Assembly (NCBI GenBank): GCA_947629825.1
Contig: CANRFF010000001.1
Location: forward strand, 62,001-126,000
Source of the DNA: an uncultured Anaeroplasmataceae bacterium
GTDB taxonomy: Bacteria > Bacillota_I > Bacilli_A > Acholeplasmatales > Anaeroplasmataceae
DNA: 64,000 nt
Direction: 5' to 3'
The position numbers and the translations under genes are program-made. Below the pieces are notes generated by a model. It saw only the letters and a program-made list of their open reading frames with translations. It was not told the DNA's origin and did not search any database. This document shows, in pieces, positions 27,360 through 35,761 of this stretch. Positions within the stretch are counted from its first letter, which is position 1; each line of letters opens with the position of its first letter.

Positions 27360-28124
27360 ATGAAAAAAATTATTTTTATGTTTTCGGTGGGATTACTTTT
27401 CATCGTTCCATGGAAAGTGTCCGCTTCGGATGTAAATCCCAGTGCTTATGGGATCAGTGTGGGTTCGGATTGGCAATATAGTCGATATTGTAAAACAACT
27501 TTAGATGTTAAGGTAGATAATAACCCGGATTATGTTATCGGAAATGTGTTAATGGACGCTTTTCTATATGAATGTAAGAATAACGATCTTTATGATTATG
27601 ATTATTATCTGGTCATTTTTAAATTGACGATTACCCCGAAAGTATCGAAGAAAAAGTATAATTGGTTTTATAATTATTATGGTTGGAGTGAATATTTCGA
27701 GGTTAGTTCCGTATTGCCGGATAATGTCAGACTAACAGATTATAGCCCTGAAACGGAAAATCCTTCAACTTCCTATACGGTAGGTATCAATGGTGGCTAT
27801 TCTCAAGAACAAGGATTATCGGCAGGAATTTCTACGGCGATTACAGTTACAAAATCTACCTTGAAGATAAAAAACAATTGTAATACTTCGGATGGAATAT
27901 TTAATATCGGTTATGATTATTTGTGTGATATAAGCCATGATAATGACTATTTAAAAAAGGAAACAATGCAATATGGGATGTTTTCCGTACAAGTTCCCAA
28001 GGGATATGCATATGTTCCTCAACTAAAAATCATAGGAAAATTTGCTCCTGCGATTGGCTGGTCAAGTTTTTTGCAAGTGGCGGTAACGGATCGAGTAGAA
28101 GATTATGAATATTTGGTTTTATAA
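27360..28124 (+). CDS. Secreted Tyr/Asn-rich protein with amphipathic beta stretch
   Basis: 254 residues. A signal peptide of about 22 residues ends in V-S-A-S with no lipobox, so a free secreted protein is predicted. No domain recognised. Residues about 135-175 (S-Y-T-V-G-I-N-G-G-Y-S...G-I-S-T-A-I-T-V-T) alternate polar/small with hydrophobic residues in the manner of beta-hairpins of secreted pore-forming proteins; this resemblance is a visual impression only. An AGGTGA site precedes the ATG. The ABC transporter gene starts 63 bases downstream, which hints at a toxin/immunity or export pairing, unproven. Confidence 0.7.
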   Translation: MKKIIFMFSVGLLFIVPWKVSASDVNPSAYGISVGSDWQYSRYCKTTLDVKVDNNPDYVIGNVLMDAFLYECKNNDLYDYDYYLVIFKLTITPKVSKKKYNWFYNYYGWSEYFEVSSVLPDNVRLTDYSPETENPSTSYTVGINGGYSQEQGLSAGISTAITVTKSTLKIKNNCNTSDGIFNIGYDYLCDISHDNDYLKKETMQYGMFSVQVPKGYAYVPQLKIIGKFAPAIGWSSFLQVAVTDRVEDYEYLVL

Positions 28125-28187
28125 GTTGAATGTAAAAAGAAAATCACAATTTTTTCGAAAAAATTAAATTGAAACGTAGGTGATAGA

Positions 28188-30281
28188 ATGATTCAATTAA
28201 ATCATATTCATATGAAATTCAAGAAAAAAACAGTATTGTCGGAGATTGATTTTTCTTTTCCGGAAACAGGCTTTTTTGTGATTTACGGGAAAAGCGGGAT
28301 TGGAAAAACAACACTGTTAAATATCATAACGGGGTTACAAAAGCCCACTGATGGGCAAGTGCTTTACGATGATACGGATATTTACAAGTTATCTTTTTCG
28401 GAAAGAAGAGTATTTTTAAAAGAAAAAATAGGATATGTCTTTCAAAAATATAATTTGGTAGATGAATTGACTGTGTTTGATAATCTCCGTTTGGGAAATC
28501 AATGCAGTTCGGAAGAAATCGCACAAACGTTAAAATATCTGGATATCGAAGATTTGAAAGATGAAAAAGCCAAAGTACTATCCGGAGGAGAACAACAGAG
28601 GGTTGCGATTGCCAGAGCCTTACTGAAAAATCCGGATATTCTGATTGCCGATGAACCGACAGGGAATTTGGATGAAGAAAATGCGATTCGTGTGATAGAT
28701 TATTTGAAAGAAATTTCCAAGAACACTTTGGTCATTATGGTTTCTCACAATATGAATCTTCTTCAAGATTCAGAGATTTCTTTTTTAAAATTATCCAAAG
28801 AGAAAATAGAAGTTACAAAGATGTCCGAATCGGTACCGAAACAAGTTTCAATCCACGATCGGCAAAGCAAAGCCAATGATAAAATCGGGAAAGGTCTTTA
28901 CGGAAAACTTTTGTTTTCTGCGCTTTATGGGAAAAAGTTGACATTATTGCTTCAGATGTTTTTGTTTTTGATTTCTTCGGTTTTGATAACGCTCTCTTTG
29001 ACAATCCTGACCTATCAACAATCCGATATGTCATATCGTTTATTATCCAAATACAACAAGGACAAAGGAATCATCGAGGTGGTAAAAGAAGTTTCTTTTA
29101 ACCACCAATTCAAAGAAATTTCAAGCGGTGAAAAAATCATTCATGATTTTGAAGGATATTCGATCGGTAAAAAACAGAAATATAAAGATTTTGATTATAT
29201 TCGCTTGGAAAATTTCGATTCCATTCCTTTGTTGGGAAGAGCGCCTCTTCATGATGATGAAGTGGTTGTTTCTATGGGGTTGTCTTCTCTGATGGACAAG
29301 ACGATTGAGATAGAGGGAAAAGAGTATCAAATTGTAGGGGCAACATCTCTTTTTGAAGAAGATCCGAACGATTCGATTGTGTTCGGCTCGGATATGATTT
29401 CTAAAGAAAAAAGTATTTCAATGAATGCAACACCGAGGTCCATGGATGATTTTTGTTATTACGTTTCTCCCGATGAGGTAGATTACAAAGAAGAAATCAA
29501 AGATGATGAAATTGTGATTTCTCGAGCTTTCGCAGAATATTATCATTTGTCAGAAGGTGAAACCTATCAGACGATGGATTCGTCCCGATACGATACTGCT
29601 TTTTTCGACGATGAAATCAATCCGGCCGAACTGATCGGAACGTCTTTTAAAGTCAAAGAAATCCTTGATGGTAATCAGGATCATTTTGTGGTTTTGAATC
29701 AACAAAAGTATGATTTGTTGAAACAAAAATACGATGAGTACTTCAATTTTGATTCACTGGTTTTGATTCATCCGGTAACCAGAGATCTGATCAATACGAT
29801 TTTTGATTCTCACTATGTTCTTCGGGATGAAACCTGTTTAAAATATAGTTTTGCCTTATCCATCAACCAAACATTTTCTTTTTTCGGAATCATTTTTTTG
29901 ATTGCATCTGTCATTTTGTTTGTCGTTGTGTCCGTTTTATTTTTCAGAACCATCTTATTGGGATTTCGCAAACAATTTTTGCTTCTGGATTTTCTCGGAA
30001 TCCGGTCCCGATATACGCTTTCTCATTTAAGTATCGTCGGCGGCGGGCTGATGATTGTCGATTTTTTATTGAATACGCTTGTTACTTTTCTCATGATCAC
30101 GATTTTGAATCAAAGGGTATTTTCGAATCCATCGTTTACGGATTTCAAAAATTTTGATTTTTTGCTTTTGAGAATGGATTTGATTTCTTTTTTATTGTTG
30201 ATTTCGTTGGTGGTGGTTGCGGTTTTGATCGGACTTTCTTTCCATCATTTCAAAAAAGCAAAATTACGGCATGGTTTGTAA
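28188..30281 (+). CDS. ABC transporter, ATPase fused to FtsX-type permease
   Basis: 697 residues. The N-terminal ATPase (1-215) has Walker A G-K-S-G-I-G-K-T-T, signature L-S-G-G-E-Q-Q-R, Walker B I-L-I-A-D-E-P and the switch His in V-S-H-N. A linker leads to a MacB/FtsX-like permease with one helix at about 250-275, a large outside domain (about 280-550) and three C-terminal helices (about 560-585, 620-645, 665-690). Such fusions act as half-transporters and dimerise; in Firmicutes they often serve antimicrobial-peptide export or resistance. Substrate unknown. Context of lipoproteins and a secreted protein fits an envelope or peptide function. Terminated by a strong hairpin. Confidence 0.88.
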   Translation: MIQLNHIHMKFKKKTVLSEIDFSFPETGFFVIYGKSGIGKTTLLNIITGLQKPTDGQVLYDDTDIYKLSFSERRVFLKEKIGYVFQKYNLVDELTVFDNLRLGNQCSSEEIAQTLKYLDIEDLKDEKAKVLSGGEQQRVAIARALLKNPDILIADEPTGNLDEENAIRVIDYLKEISKNTLVIMVSHNMNLLQDSEISFLKLSKEKIEVTKMSESVPKQVSIHDRQSKANDKIGKGLYGKLLFSALYGKKLTLLLQMFLFLISSVLITLSLTILTYQQSDMSYRLLSKYNKDKGIIEVVKEVSFNHQFKEISSGEKIIHDFEGYSIGKKQKYKDFDYIRLENFDSIPLLGRAPLHDDEVVVSMGLSSLMDKTIEIEGKEYQIVGATSLFEEDPNDSIVFGSDMISKEKSISMNATPRSMDDFCYYVSPDEVDYKEEIKDDEIVISRAFAEYYHLSEGETYQTMDSSRYDTAFFDDEINPAELIGTSFKVKEILDGNQDHFVVLNQQKYDLLKQKYDEYFNFDSLVLIHPVTRDLINTIFDSHYVLRDETCLKYSFALSINQTFSFFGIIFLIASVILFVVVSVLFFRTILLGFRKQFLLLDFLGIRSRYTLSHLSIVGGGLMIVDFLLNTLVTFLMITILNQRVFSNPSFTDFKNFDFLLLRMDLISFLLLISLVVVAVLIGLSFHHFKKAKLRHGL

Positions 30282-30295
30282 AACGAAAGATTTTG

Positions 30296-30325
30296 AGACG
30301 ATTGAAAAATCAATCGTCTTTTTTT
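30296..30325 (+). terminator. Intrinsic terminator after the ABC transporter
   Basis: Perfect stem AGACGATTG / CAATCGTCT with AAAAAT loop and a following T-run. Confidence 0.9.
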
Positions 30326-30336
30326 AAGGGAAGTGC

Positions 30337-30365
30337 TTGAAAAACAAAATAAAAAATGGTACAAT
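30337..30365 (+). promoter_or_regulatory. Promoter of the rpsB-tsf operon
   Basis: TTGAAA at 30337-30342, 17-base spacer, TACAAT at 30360-30365. Confidence 0.8.
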
Positions 30366-30371
30366 ATCAAA

Positions 30372-30485
30372 GGCACAAAATACACATGTCTTTGGAGTTT
30401 GTCGTCGTGTGCAAGTAAAATTGATGGAGGCAGACGTAGAAGAAGGCAGAGGACAAAACAAAAATAAAAAGGAGAAAAAGAAAAA
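30372..30485 (+). promoter_or_regulatory. rpsB 5' leader, possible S2 autoregulatory structure
   Basis: A leader of about 110 bases separates promoter and rpsB. GCACA (30373-30377) pairs with TGTGC (30408-30412) around a 30-base loop, followed by an unpaired purine-rich stretch and AAAAGGAG. Ribosomal-protein leaders often bind their own product; I cannot match this to a defined leader class. Confidence 0.35.
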
Positions 30486-31373
30486 ATGTCTGAATCTGTA
30501 GTTTCAATGAAACAATTATTGGAGTCCGGTGTTCATTTCGGACACACGACTCGCCGGTGGAATCCGAAAATGGCGAAGTATATTTTTACCGCCAGAAACG
30601 GAATTTACATCATCGATTTGCAAAAAACGGCCAATGAAATCGAAAAAGCTTACGCCGCTTTGTTGGAAATCGCCAAAAATGAAGGAAGAGTCTTGTTTGT
30701 GGGAACGAAAAAACAAGCGCAGGAAGCCGTGAAGGAAGAAGCGATTCGTTCCGGACAATTCTATGTGAACCAAAGATGGTTGGGTGGTACTTTAACTAAT
30801 TTCAAGACCATCAAAAAAAGAATTGCAAAACTTCAGGAACTTTATAAAATGGAGGAAAACGGGACTTTTGACAAATTGCCTAAAAAAGAAGTCAGCCAGT
30901 TGAAGGCAGAGCGTGAAAAACTCGAAAAATTCTTAGGCGGTATCAAAGATATGCAAAAGTTACCGGACGCTTTATTCATTGTCGATCCGAGAAAAGAACG
31001 CAATGCGATTTTAGAAGCGAGAAAATTGAATATTCCGGTGTTCGGAATTGTGGATACCAATTGCGATCCGGATGATGTCGACTATGTGATTCCTGCCAAT
31101 GATGATGCCATTCGTGCAGTGAAATTGGTAACTTGGGTTATGGCCAATGCGGTGGTAGAAGCCAATGGCGGTGATGTTGAAAAATTCAATGAACCGGAAG
31201 AAGTGGATTTGAGTGAAGAAATTTCCAAAGAAAAAACGCCGGTTGCCAAAGAAGTAAAACCGGCTCCCGTAAAAAAGACAACGAGAAAAACAACGAAAAA
31301 AGCGGTTGAATCCACAGAAGAAACGCCTGTAGAAGAAGTTTCCAAAGAACCGCAGGAAGTTACTGAAGAATAA
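30486..31373 (+). CDS. rpsB: 30S ribosomal protein S2
   Basis: 295 residues. Small-subunit protein needed for S1 binding and assembly of the platform side. Family signatures V-H-F-G-H at the start, [19 protein letters not shown] and D-P-R-K-E are all present. The body ends at about residue 235; a further 60 residues of Lys/Thr/Glu/Pro-rich low complexity extend the C-terminus beyond the common length. Heads the translation/lipid operon. Confidence 0.97.
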   Translation: MSESVVSMKQLLESGVHFGHTTRRWNPKMAKYIFTARNGIYIIDLQKTANEIEKAYAALLEIAKNEGRVLFVGTKKQAQEAVKEEAIRSGQFYVNQRWLGGTLTNFKTIKKRIAKLQELYKMEENGTFDKLPKKEVSQLKAEREKLEKFLGGIKDMQKLPDALFIVDPRKERNAILEARKLNIPVFGIVDTNCDPDDVDYVIPANDDAIRAVKLVTWVMANAVVEANGGDVEKFNEPEEVDLSEEISKEKTPVAKEVKPAPVKKTTRKTTKKAVESTEETPVEEVSKEPQEVTEE

Positions 31374-31386
31374 ACGGAGGCAAATT

Positions 31387-32295
31387 ATGGCAAATATTAC
31401 AGCACAAATGGTAAAAGAGTTGCGTGAAAAAACTTCGGCAGGAATGTTGGACTGCAAGAAGGCTTTGGATGCGACAAACGGAAATATGGAAGAAGCGATT
31501 ACTTGGCTTCGTGAAAGAGGAATTGCGAAAGCGGTCAAAAAAGAAGGAGCGATCGCAGCGGAAGGATTATGTTCTTATGCCATTTCCGGAAACAAGTGTG
31601 TGCTTTTCGAATTGAACTCACAAACCGATTTTGTAGCCCAAAACGAAAAATTCATTACGCTTTTGGAAAAAATCGGACAGATATTGGTGGCATCCGATGC
31701 GACAAATACGGAAGAGGCCAAACAACTGGTATCTGACGGAAAGACCGTTGAAACGATTATTTTGGAGGCTTCCGGAGTCATCGGCGAAAAGATCACTTTA
31801 CGTAGAGTTACGGTTTTGGAAAAACAACCGGATGAAGTTTTCGGTGCTTATAAACATATGAAAGGGAAAATCGTTACGGTAGCGATTTTAAAAGGGACCG
31901 ACGAAGTGGTTGCCAAAGATGTGGCAATGCATGTTGCGGCATTATCTCCGAAATATGTTTCCAAAGAAGATATTCCGCATGAAGAAATCGAAAAAGAACG
32001 GGAGATTATTTTGGCTGCCGCATTGAACGAAAATGCGACTTCCGCAAAACCGAAACCGGAAAATATTATTGCCGAAAGAATCGTTCCGGGTCGGTTGGAA
32101 AAAAATTTAAAAGAAATCTGCTTATTATCCCAAGCGTTTGTAAAGAATCCGGATCAAACCGTTGAGGCTTATGTCAGCGGTGCCAAGTGTTCCGTCATCT
32201 CTTTCGTACGTCTTGAAGTAGGCGAAGGAATTGAAAAGCAAGTAAATGATTTTGCGGCAGAAGTTGCGGCGCAATCAGCGGCTTTCAATAAGTAA
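31387..32295 (+). CDS. tsf: Elongation factor Ts
   Basis: 302 residues. Nucleotide exchange factor that releases GDP from EF-Tu. The N-terminal UBA-like domain carries V-K-E-L-R-E-K-T-S-A-G-M-L-D-C-K-K-A-L, and the core contains the T-D-F-V-A signature. It follows rpsB by 13 bases with GGAGG, the universal order. Confidence 0.97.
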   Translation: MANITAQMVKELREKTSAGMLDCKKALDATNGNMEEAITWLRERGIAKAVKKEGAIAAEGLCSYAISGNKCVLFELNSQTDFVAQNEKFITLLEKIGQILVASDATNTEEAKQLVSDGKTVETIILEASGVIGEKITLRRVTVLEKQPDEVFGAYKHMKGKIVTVAILKGTDEVVAKDVAMHVAALSPKYVSKEDIPHEEIEKEREIILAAALNENATSAKPKPENIIAERIVPGRLEKNLKEICLLSQAFVKNPDQTVEAYVSGAKCSVISFVRLEVGEGIEKQVNDFAAEVAAQSAAFNK

Positions 32296-32301
32296 TTTCC
32301 A

Positions 32302-32331
32302 AGGGAGGCGCATTTGCCTTCCTGTTTTTTT
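32302..32331 (+). terminator. Terminator-like hairpin between tsf and pyrH
   Basis: AGGGAGGC (32302-32309) pairs with GCCTTCCT (32316-32323, one G-T) and is followed by seven Ts. As no promoter fits the 20 bases before pyrH, it probably attenuates rather than ends transcription, lowering pyrH and later genes relative to rpsB-tsf. Confidence 0.75.
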
Positions 32332-32351
32332 AAAGAAAAGGAGTTGAATCT

Positions 32352-33062
32352 ATGTACAAACGAATTTTACTGAAAATGAGCGGTGAGGCAATCAAAGGGA
32401 AAACCTCTTATGGTATCGATTCGAAAATGGTTACTTCAATTGCTCAACAGATTAAGGCGGCTCATGATCTGGGAGTTCAAATCGGCATTGTCGTCGGGGG
32501 AGGAAATATCTGGCGAGGAAAAACCGCTTCCGAATTGGGAATGGATCGTGCTCAGGCGGATTATATGGGAATGCTTGCGACGATTATGAATGGTTTGGCC
32601 GTTCAGGATGCGTTGGAACATCTGGGGGTTCCTACCAGAGTTTTATCCGCCATTCAAGTCAATGAGATTGCGGAGCCGTATATCCGCAGAAGAGCGATTC
32701 GTCATTTGGAAAAAGGACGTGTCTGCATTTTTGTGGGTGGCTTGGGATCTCCGTATTTTTCTACGGATACGGCTTGTATCTTACGGGCAACCGAAATCGG
32801 TGCGGAAATTGTTTTAATGGCGAAAAACGCCACGGACGGAGTCTATGACAGCGATCCGAGAACAAATCCGAATGCCAAACTGTATAAAGAATTGACATTC
32901 AACGAAATTCTTTCGAAAAATTTATCCGTGATGGATGCGACTGCGGCATCTTTATGTCGGGATAACCAGTTGAATTTGATTGTGTTTAATATGAGTATCG
33001 AGGGCAATATCGTTCGTGCGGTCAAAGGCGAACAAATCGGTACTTTGGTAAAAGTGAAGTAG
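32352..33062 (+). CDS. pyrH: UMP kinase
   Basis: 236 residues of the amino-acid-kinase fold. Phosphorylates UMP to UDP. Motifs L-K-M-S-G-E-A near the N-terminus, [10 protein letters not shown] for phosphate binding, T-D-T-A-C-I-L-R-A and D-G-V-Y-D-S-D-P are conserved. Follows the tsf-distal hairpin and precedes frr by 8 bases. Confidence 0.97.
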   Translation: MYKRILLKMSGEAIKGKTSYGIDSKMVTSIAQQIKAAHDLGVQIGIVVGGGNIWRGKTASELGMDRAQADYMGMLATIMNGLAVQDALEHLGVPTRVLSAIQVNEIAEPYIRRRAIRHLEKGRVCIFVGGLGSPYFSTDTACILRATEIGAEIVLMAKNATDGVYDSDPRTNPNAKLYKELTFNEILSKNLSVMDATAASLCRDNQLNLIVFNMSIEGNIVRAVKGEQIGTLVKVK

Positions 33063-33070
33063 GTGAAAAT

Positions 33071-33622
33071 ATGGAAGAGTTGGAAATGGTTCTTCTGGAA
33101 ACGGAAGACCGAATGGAAAAAGCCTTGGCCTCATACGAAAAAGAATTGACTGGTGTTCGTACGGGAAGAGCCAATGCGGCTTTGTTGGATAGTATTTCTA
33201 TTGAATATTACGGCGTTATGACGCCGATCAAACAGATTGCGTCGATTACGCTTCCGGAAGCGAATCAGTTGTATATCAAACCTTTTGACAAATCCACGTG
33301 TAAAGCCATTGAACATGCGATTTTGGCATCTTCTTTGGGAGTGACTCCGCAAAATGACGGAGCCGGGGTTCGACTGATTTTACCGCAAATGACGGAAGAG
33401 CGTCGAAGAGAATTGACCAAAACCGTGGGAAAAATGGAAGAACAGGCCAAAGTGGTCGTTCGGAATATCCGAAGAGATGCGAATGACGAAATCAAAAAAT
33501 TATCGTTGCCGGAAGACGATGAAAAGTCTTCTTTGGCAGACATTCAGAAATTAACGGACGATAAAATCGGGGAGATTGAACAGATTACAGCCAAGAAAAA
33601 TAAGGAATTATTGGCGATTTGA
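33071..33622 (+). CDS. frr: Ribosome recycling factor
   Basis: 183 residues, typical length. Splits post-termination ribosomes with EF-G. Hallmarks include L-T-G-V-R-T-G-R-A-N-A-A-L-L-D, the Y-Y-G-x-M-T-P-I segment, and the C-terminal helix R-R-D-A-N-D-E-I-K. An AGGTGA site is in place, and the gene follows pyrH directly. Confidence 0.97.
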   Translation: MEELEMVLLETEDRMEKALASYEKELTGVRTGRANAALLDSISIEYYGVMTPIKQIASITLPEANQLYIKPFDKSTCKAIEHAILASSLGVTPQNDGAGVRLILPQMTEERRRELTKTVGKMEEQAKVVVRNIRRDANDEIKKLSLPEDDEKSSLADIQKLTDDKIGEIEQITAKKNKELLAI

Positions 33623-33665
33623 ATCAGTTATCGAAGTAGTTAAATCATATAAATGGAGGCGTTCC

Positions 33666-34616
33666 ATGAAAAAAAGAATTATTACGGGACTTGTGTTGGG
33701 ATTTATTTTATTGCCTCTCATTTTAATTCATTCTTTATTTCCGCTTCTTCAAGTGGTAATAATGTTATTTTGTATTGTCGCTACATTAGAAATGCTTAAT
33801 ATGGTTCGAAAAAAAAGGAACTTACCGACACTGGTAAAAGTATTAACGGTTCTATTGACTTTTTTGATATACATCGGAATTATAAATGAGGACCCCGCAT
33901 GCTCCCAATCGATTATTACACAGTTGATGAATCAAATAGAGTTTAAGGTCAGTATTATTACCACATTGACATTGTCGGTATTTGTGCTTTTTGTCTGCAT
34001 GGTTTTCGTACCGAATTTCGATGCGTCCGATGTGGCTTGTTGTTTTATGATTATTTTTTATGTGGCCTTGGGCTTTTCTTCTTTAACGATTCTGTTATTT
34101 AACGGAATGAGATTTATTATTTATTTATTTTTGATTTGTATTACGACCGATATTTTTGCGTTGGTATTCGGCCTGAATTTCGGTAAACATAAAATGGCTC
34201 CGTTGATTTCGCCGAAAAAGACATGGGAAGGTGCGATCGGCGGTACTTTTGTAGGAACGTTATTGGGAAGTTTGTTCGCTATTTTTTATGAGAATTTCGG
34301 ACATTATTTCGTTTCCAATGGGGAACCGATCAAATTTTTTACCGGAGTTTTCGATGTTGACAAATTTCCGAAATTTGTCGGTGGATTTTTTATCATTTTA
34401 TTGTCTTTTTTGATTTCGGTTTCTTCGCAAATCGGTGATTTGGTGGCATCCAAATTCAAAAGAACCTACGACATCAAAGATTTCAGTCAGATTTTTCCGG
34501 GACATGGTGGAGTACTGGATCGTTTTGATTCCTCTTTATTTGCGGGAACCATCTTTTTGTGTGTCATAACGATTTTGCGAGTCGCAATGCCATTGATGAC
34601 GGGGATTTCCTTATGA
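33666..34616 (+). CDS. cdsA: Phosphatidate cytidylyltransferase
   Basis: 316 residues from ATG 33666 (GGAGGCG upstream; the longer frame from 33576 overlaps frr). Integral membrane enzyme forming CDP-diacylglycerol from CTP and phosphatidic acid, the entry to phosphatidylglycerol synthesis. Seven or eight hydrophobic segments are seen. The CDP-transferase signature, S-K-F-K-R-x4-K-D-F...P-G-H-G-G-V-L-D-R-F-D, lies near the C-terminus intact. Overlaps dxr by 4 bases. Confidence 0.95.
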   Translation: MKKRIITGLVLGFILLPLILIHSLFPLLQVVIMLFCIVATLEMLNMVRKKRNLPTLVKVLTVLLTFLIYIGIINEDPACSQSIITQLMNQIEFKVSIITTLTLSVFVLFVCMVFVPNFDASDVACCFMIIFYVALGFSSLTILLFNGMRFIIYLFLICITTDIFALVFGLNFGKHKMAPLISPKKTWEGAIGGTFVGTLLGSLFAIFYENFGHYFVSNGEPIKFFTGVFDVDKFPKFVGGFFIILLSFLISVSSQIGDLVASKFKRTYDIKDFSQIFPGHGGVLDRFDSSLFAGTIFLCVITILRVAMPLMTGISL

Positions 34617-35761
34617 AATACCTCTATATTTTGGGTGCTTGCGGTTCCATAGGAACACAGACACTGGATATTGTTTCCCGGTTTCCCGACGAATTCAAAG
34701 TCGTGGGAATGAGTGTCGGATCCGATTTGAATTTGGCTGTAAAACTGATTGAACAATATCGGCCGGAAATTGTATGCTTTCGAAAAAAATCTCATCGGGT
34801 GGAACTTTCCTATCAACCGATTGTTGTCTATGAAGATGAGGGATTGAACGAAATTGCCCGATATCATCGTTATGAAAACGAATGGTTGGTCAATGCGCTG
34901 GTGGGGGCTGTAGGATGTCTGCCGACGGTTCTTGCGATTCAAAATCAGAAAAATATTGCGCTTGCCAACAAAGAAACGTTGGTGATTGCCGGTGACTTGA
35001 TCCGGCGTTATGTCGAAGAATATCACGTTCAATTACTTCCGATCGATTCGGAGCATTCGGCTATCTTGCAGTGCCTTCAAGGAGAATCTTCTTCGGAGGT
35101 GGATTGCTTGTGGATTACCGCAAGTGGCGGAGCTTTTCGCGATTTGTCCCGAGAAGAACTCAAAAAAGTGACCAAAGAAGATGCGTTAAAACATCCCAAT
35201 TGGAAAATGGGAAATAAAATTACAATCGATTGTGCAACGATGATGAATAAGGGCTTTGAAATCATTGAGGCTTACTATCTGTTTCAATTTCCTCTGGAGC
35301 GGATCAAGGCGATTTTGCATCCGCAAAGTATCGTTCATTCGATGGTATCCTTTCAAGACGGCAGTTGGAAAGCTCAACTGGGAATATCCGATATGAGACT
35401 TCCGATTGCGTATGCCTTGTTTTATCCGAAAAGAGTTCCTCTTTCTTTGAAGAGATTGGATTTGAACCCATTATCTTTGGAATTCAAAGAATTGTCGGAA
35501 CAGAGGTATCCGTGTTTGTCTTATGCGATGACTGCATTGAAAAAAGGCGGACTTTATTTGTCCGTTTTGAATGCGGCCAATGAAGCGGCGGTGGCCCTGT
35601 TTTTAAAGGATAAAATCTCGTTTTTGCAAATAGAATATATTATCAAAGAAGAAATTTCGAAAGACTATACTACCGCTTTGGTTCCGACTTTGGAAGAACG
35701 GTTGAAGGTCGGAAAAGAAGTTTATCGGCGAATTTTAAAAGAATACGGAGGAATTCGGTAA
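34613..35761 (+). CDS. dxr: 1-deoxy-D-xylulose 5-phosphate reductoisomerase
   Basis: 382 residues from ATG 34613, coupled to cdsA through ATGA. Catalyses the NADPH-dependent second step of the MEP isoprenoid pathway, which feeds undecaprenyl carriers. The NADPH motif G-A-C-G-S-I-G-T-Q-T-L is at the N-terminus; L-A-N-K-E-T-L-V, P-I-D-S-E-H-S-A-I for the metal site and A-S-G-G-A-F-R follow. Slightly shorter than the usual 385-400. No other MEP gene is in the window. Confidence 0.96.
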   Translation: MKYLYILGACGSIGTQTLDIVSRFPDEFKVVGMSVGSDLNLAVKLIEQYRPEIVCFRKKSHRVELSYQPIVVYEDEGLNEIARYHRYENEWLVNALVGAVGCLPTVLAIQNQKNIALANKETLVIAGDLIRRYVEEYHVQLLPIDSEHSAILQCLQGESSSEVDCLWITASGGAFRDLSREELKKVTKEDALKHPNWKMGNKITIDCATMMNKGFEIIEAYYLFQFPLERIKAILHPQSIVHSMVSFQDGSWKAQLGISDMRLPIAYALFYPKRVPLSLKRLDLNPLSLEFKELSEQRYPCLSYAMTALKKGGLYLSVLNAANEAAVALFLKDKISFLQIEYIIKEEISKDYTTALVPTLEERLKVGKEVYRRILKEYGGIR

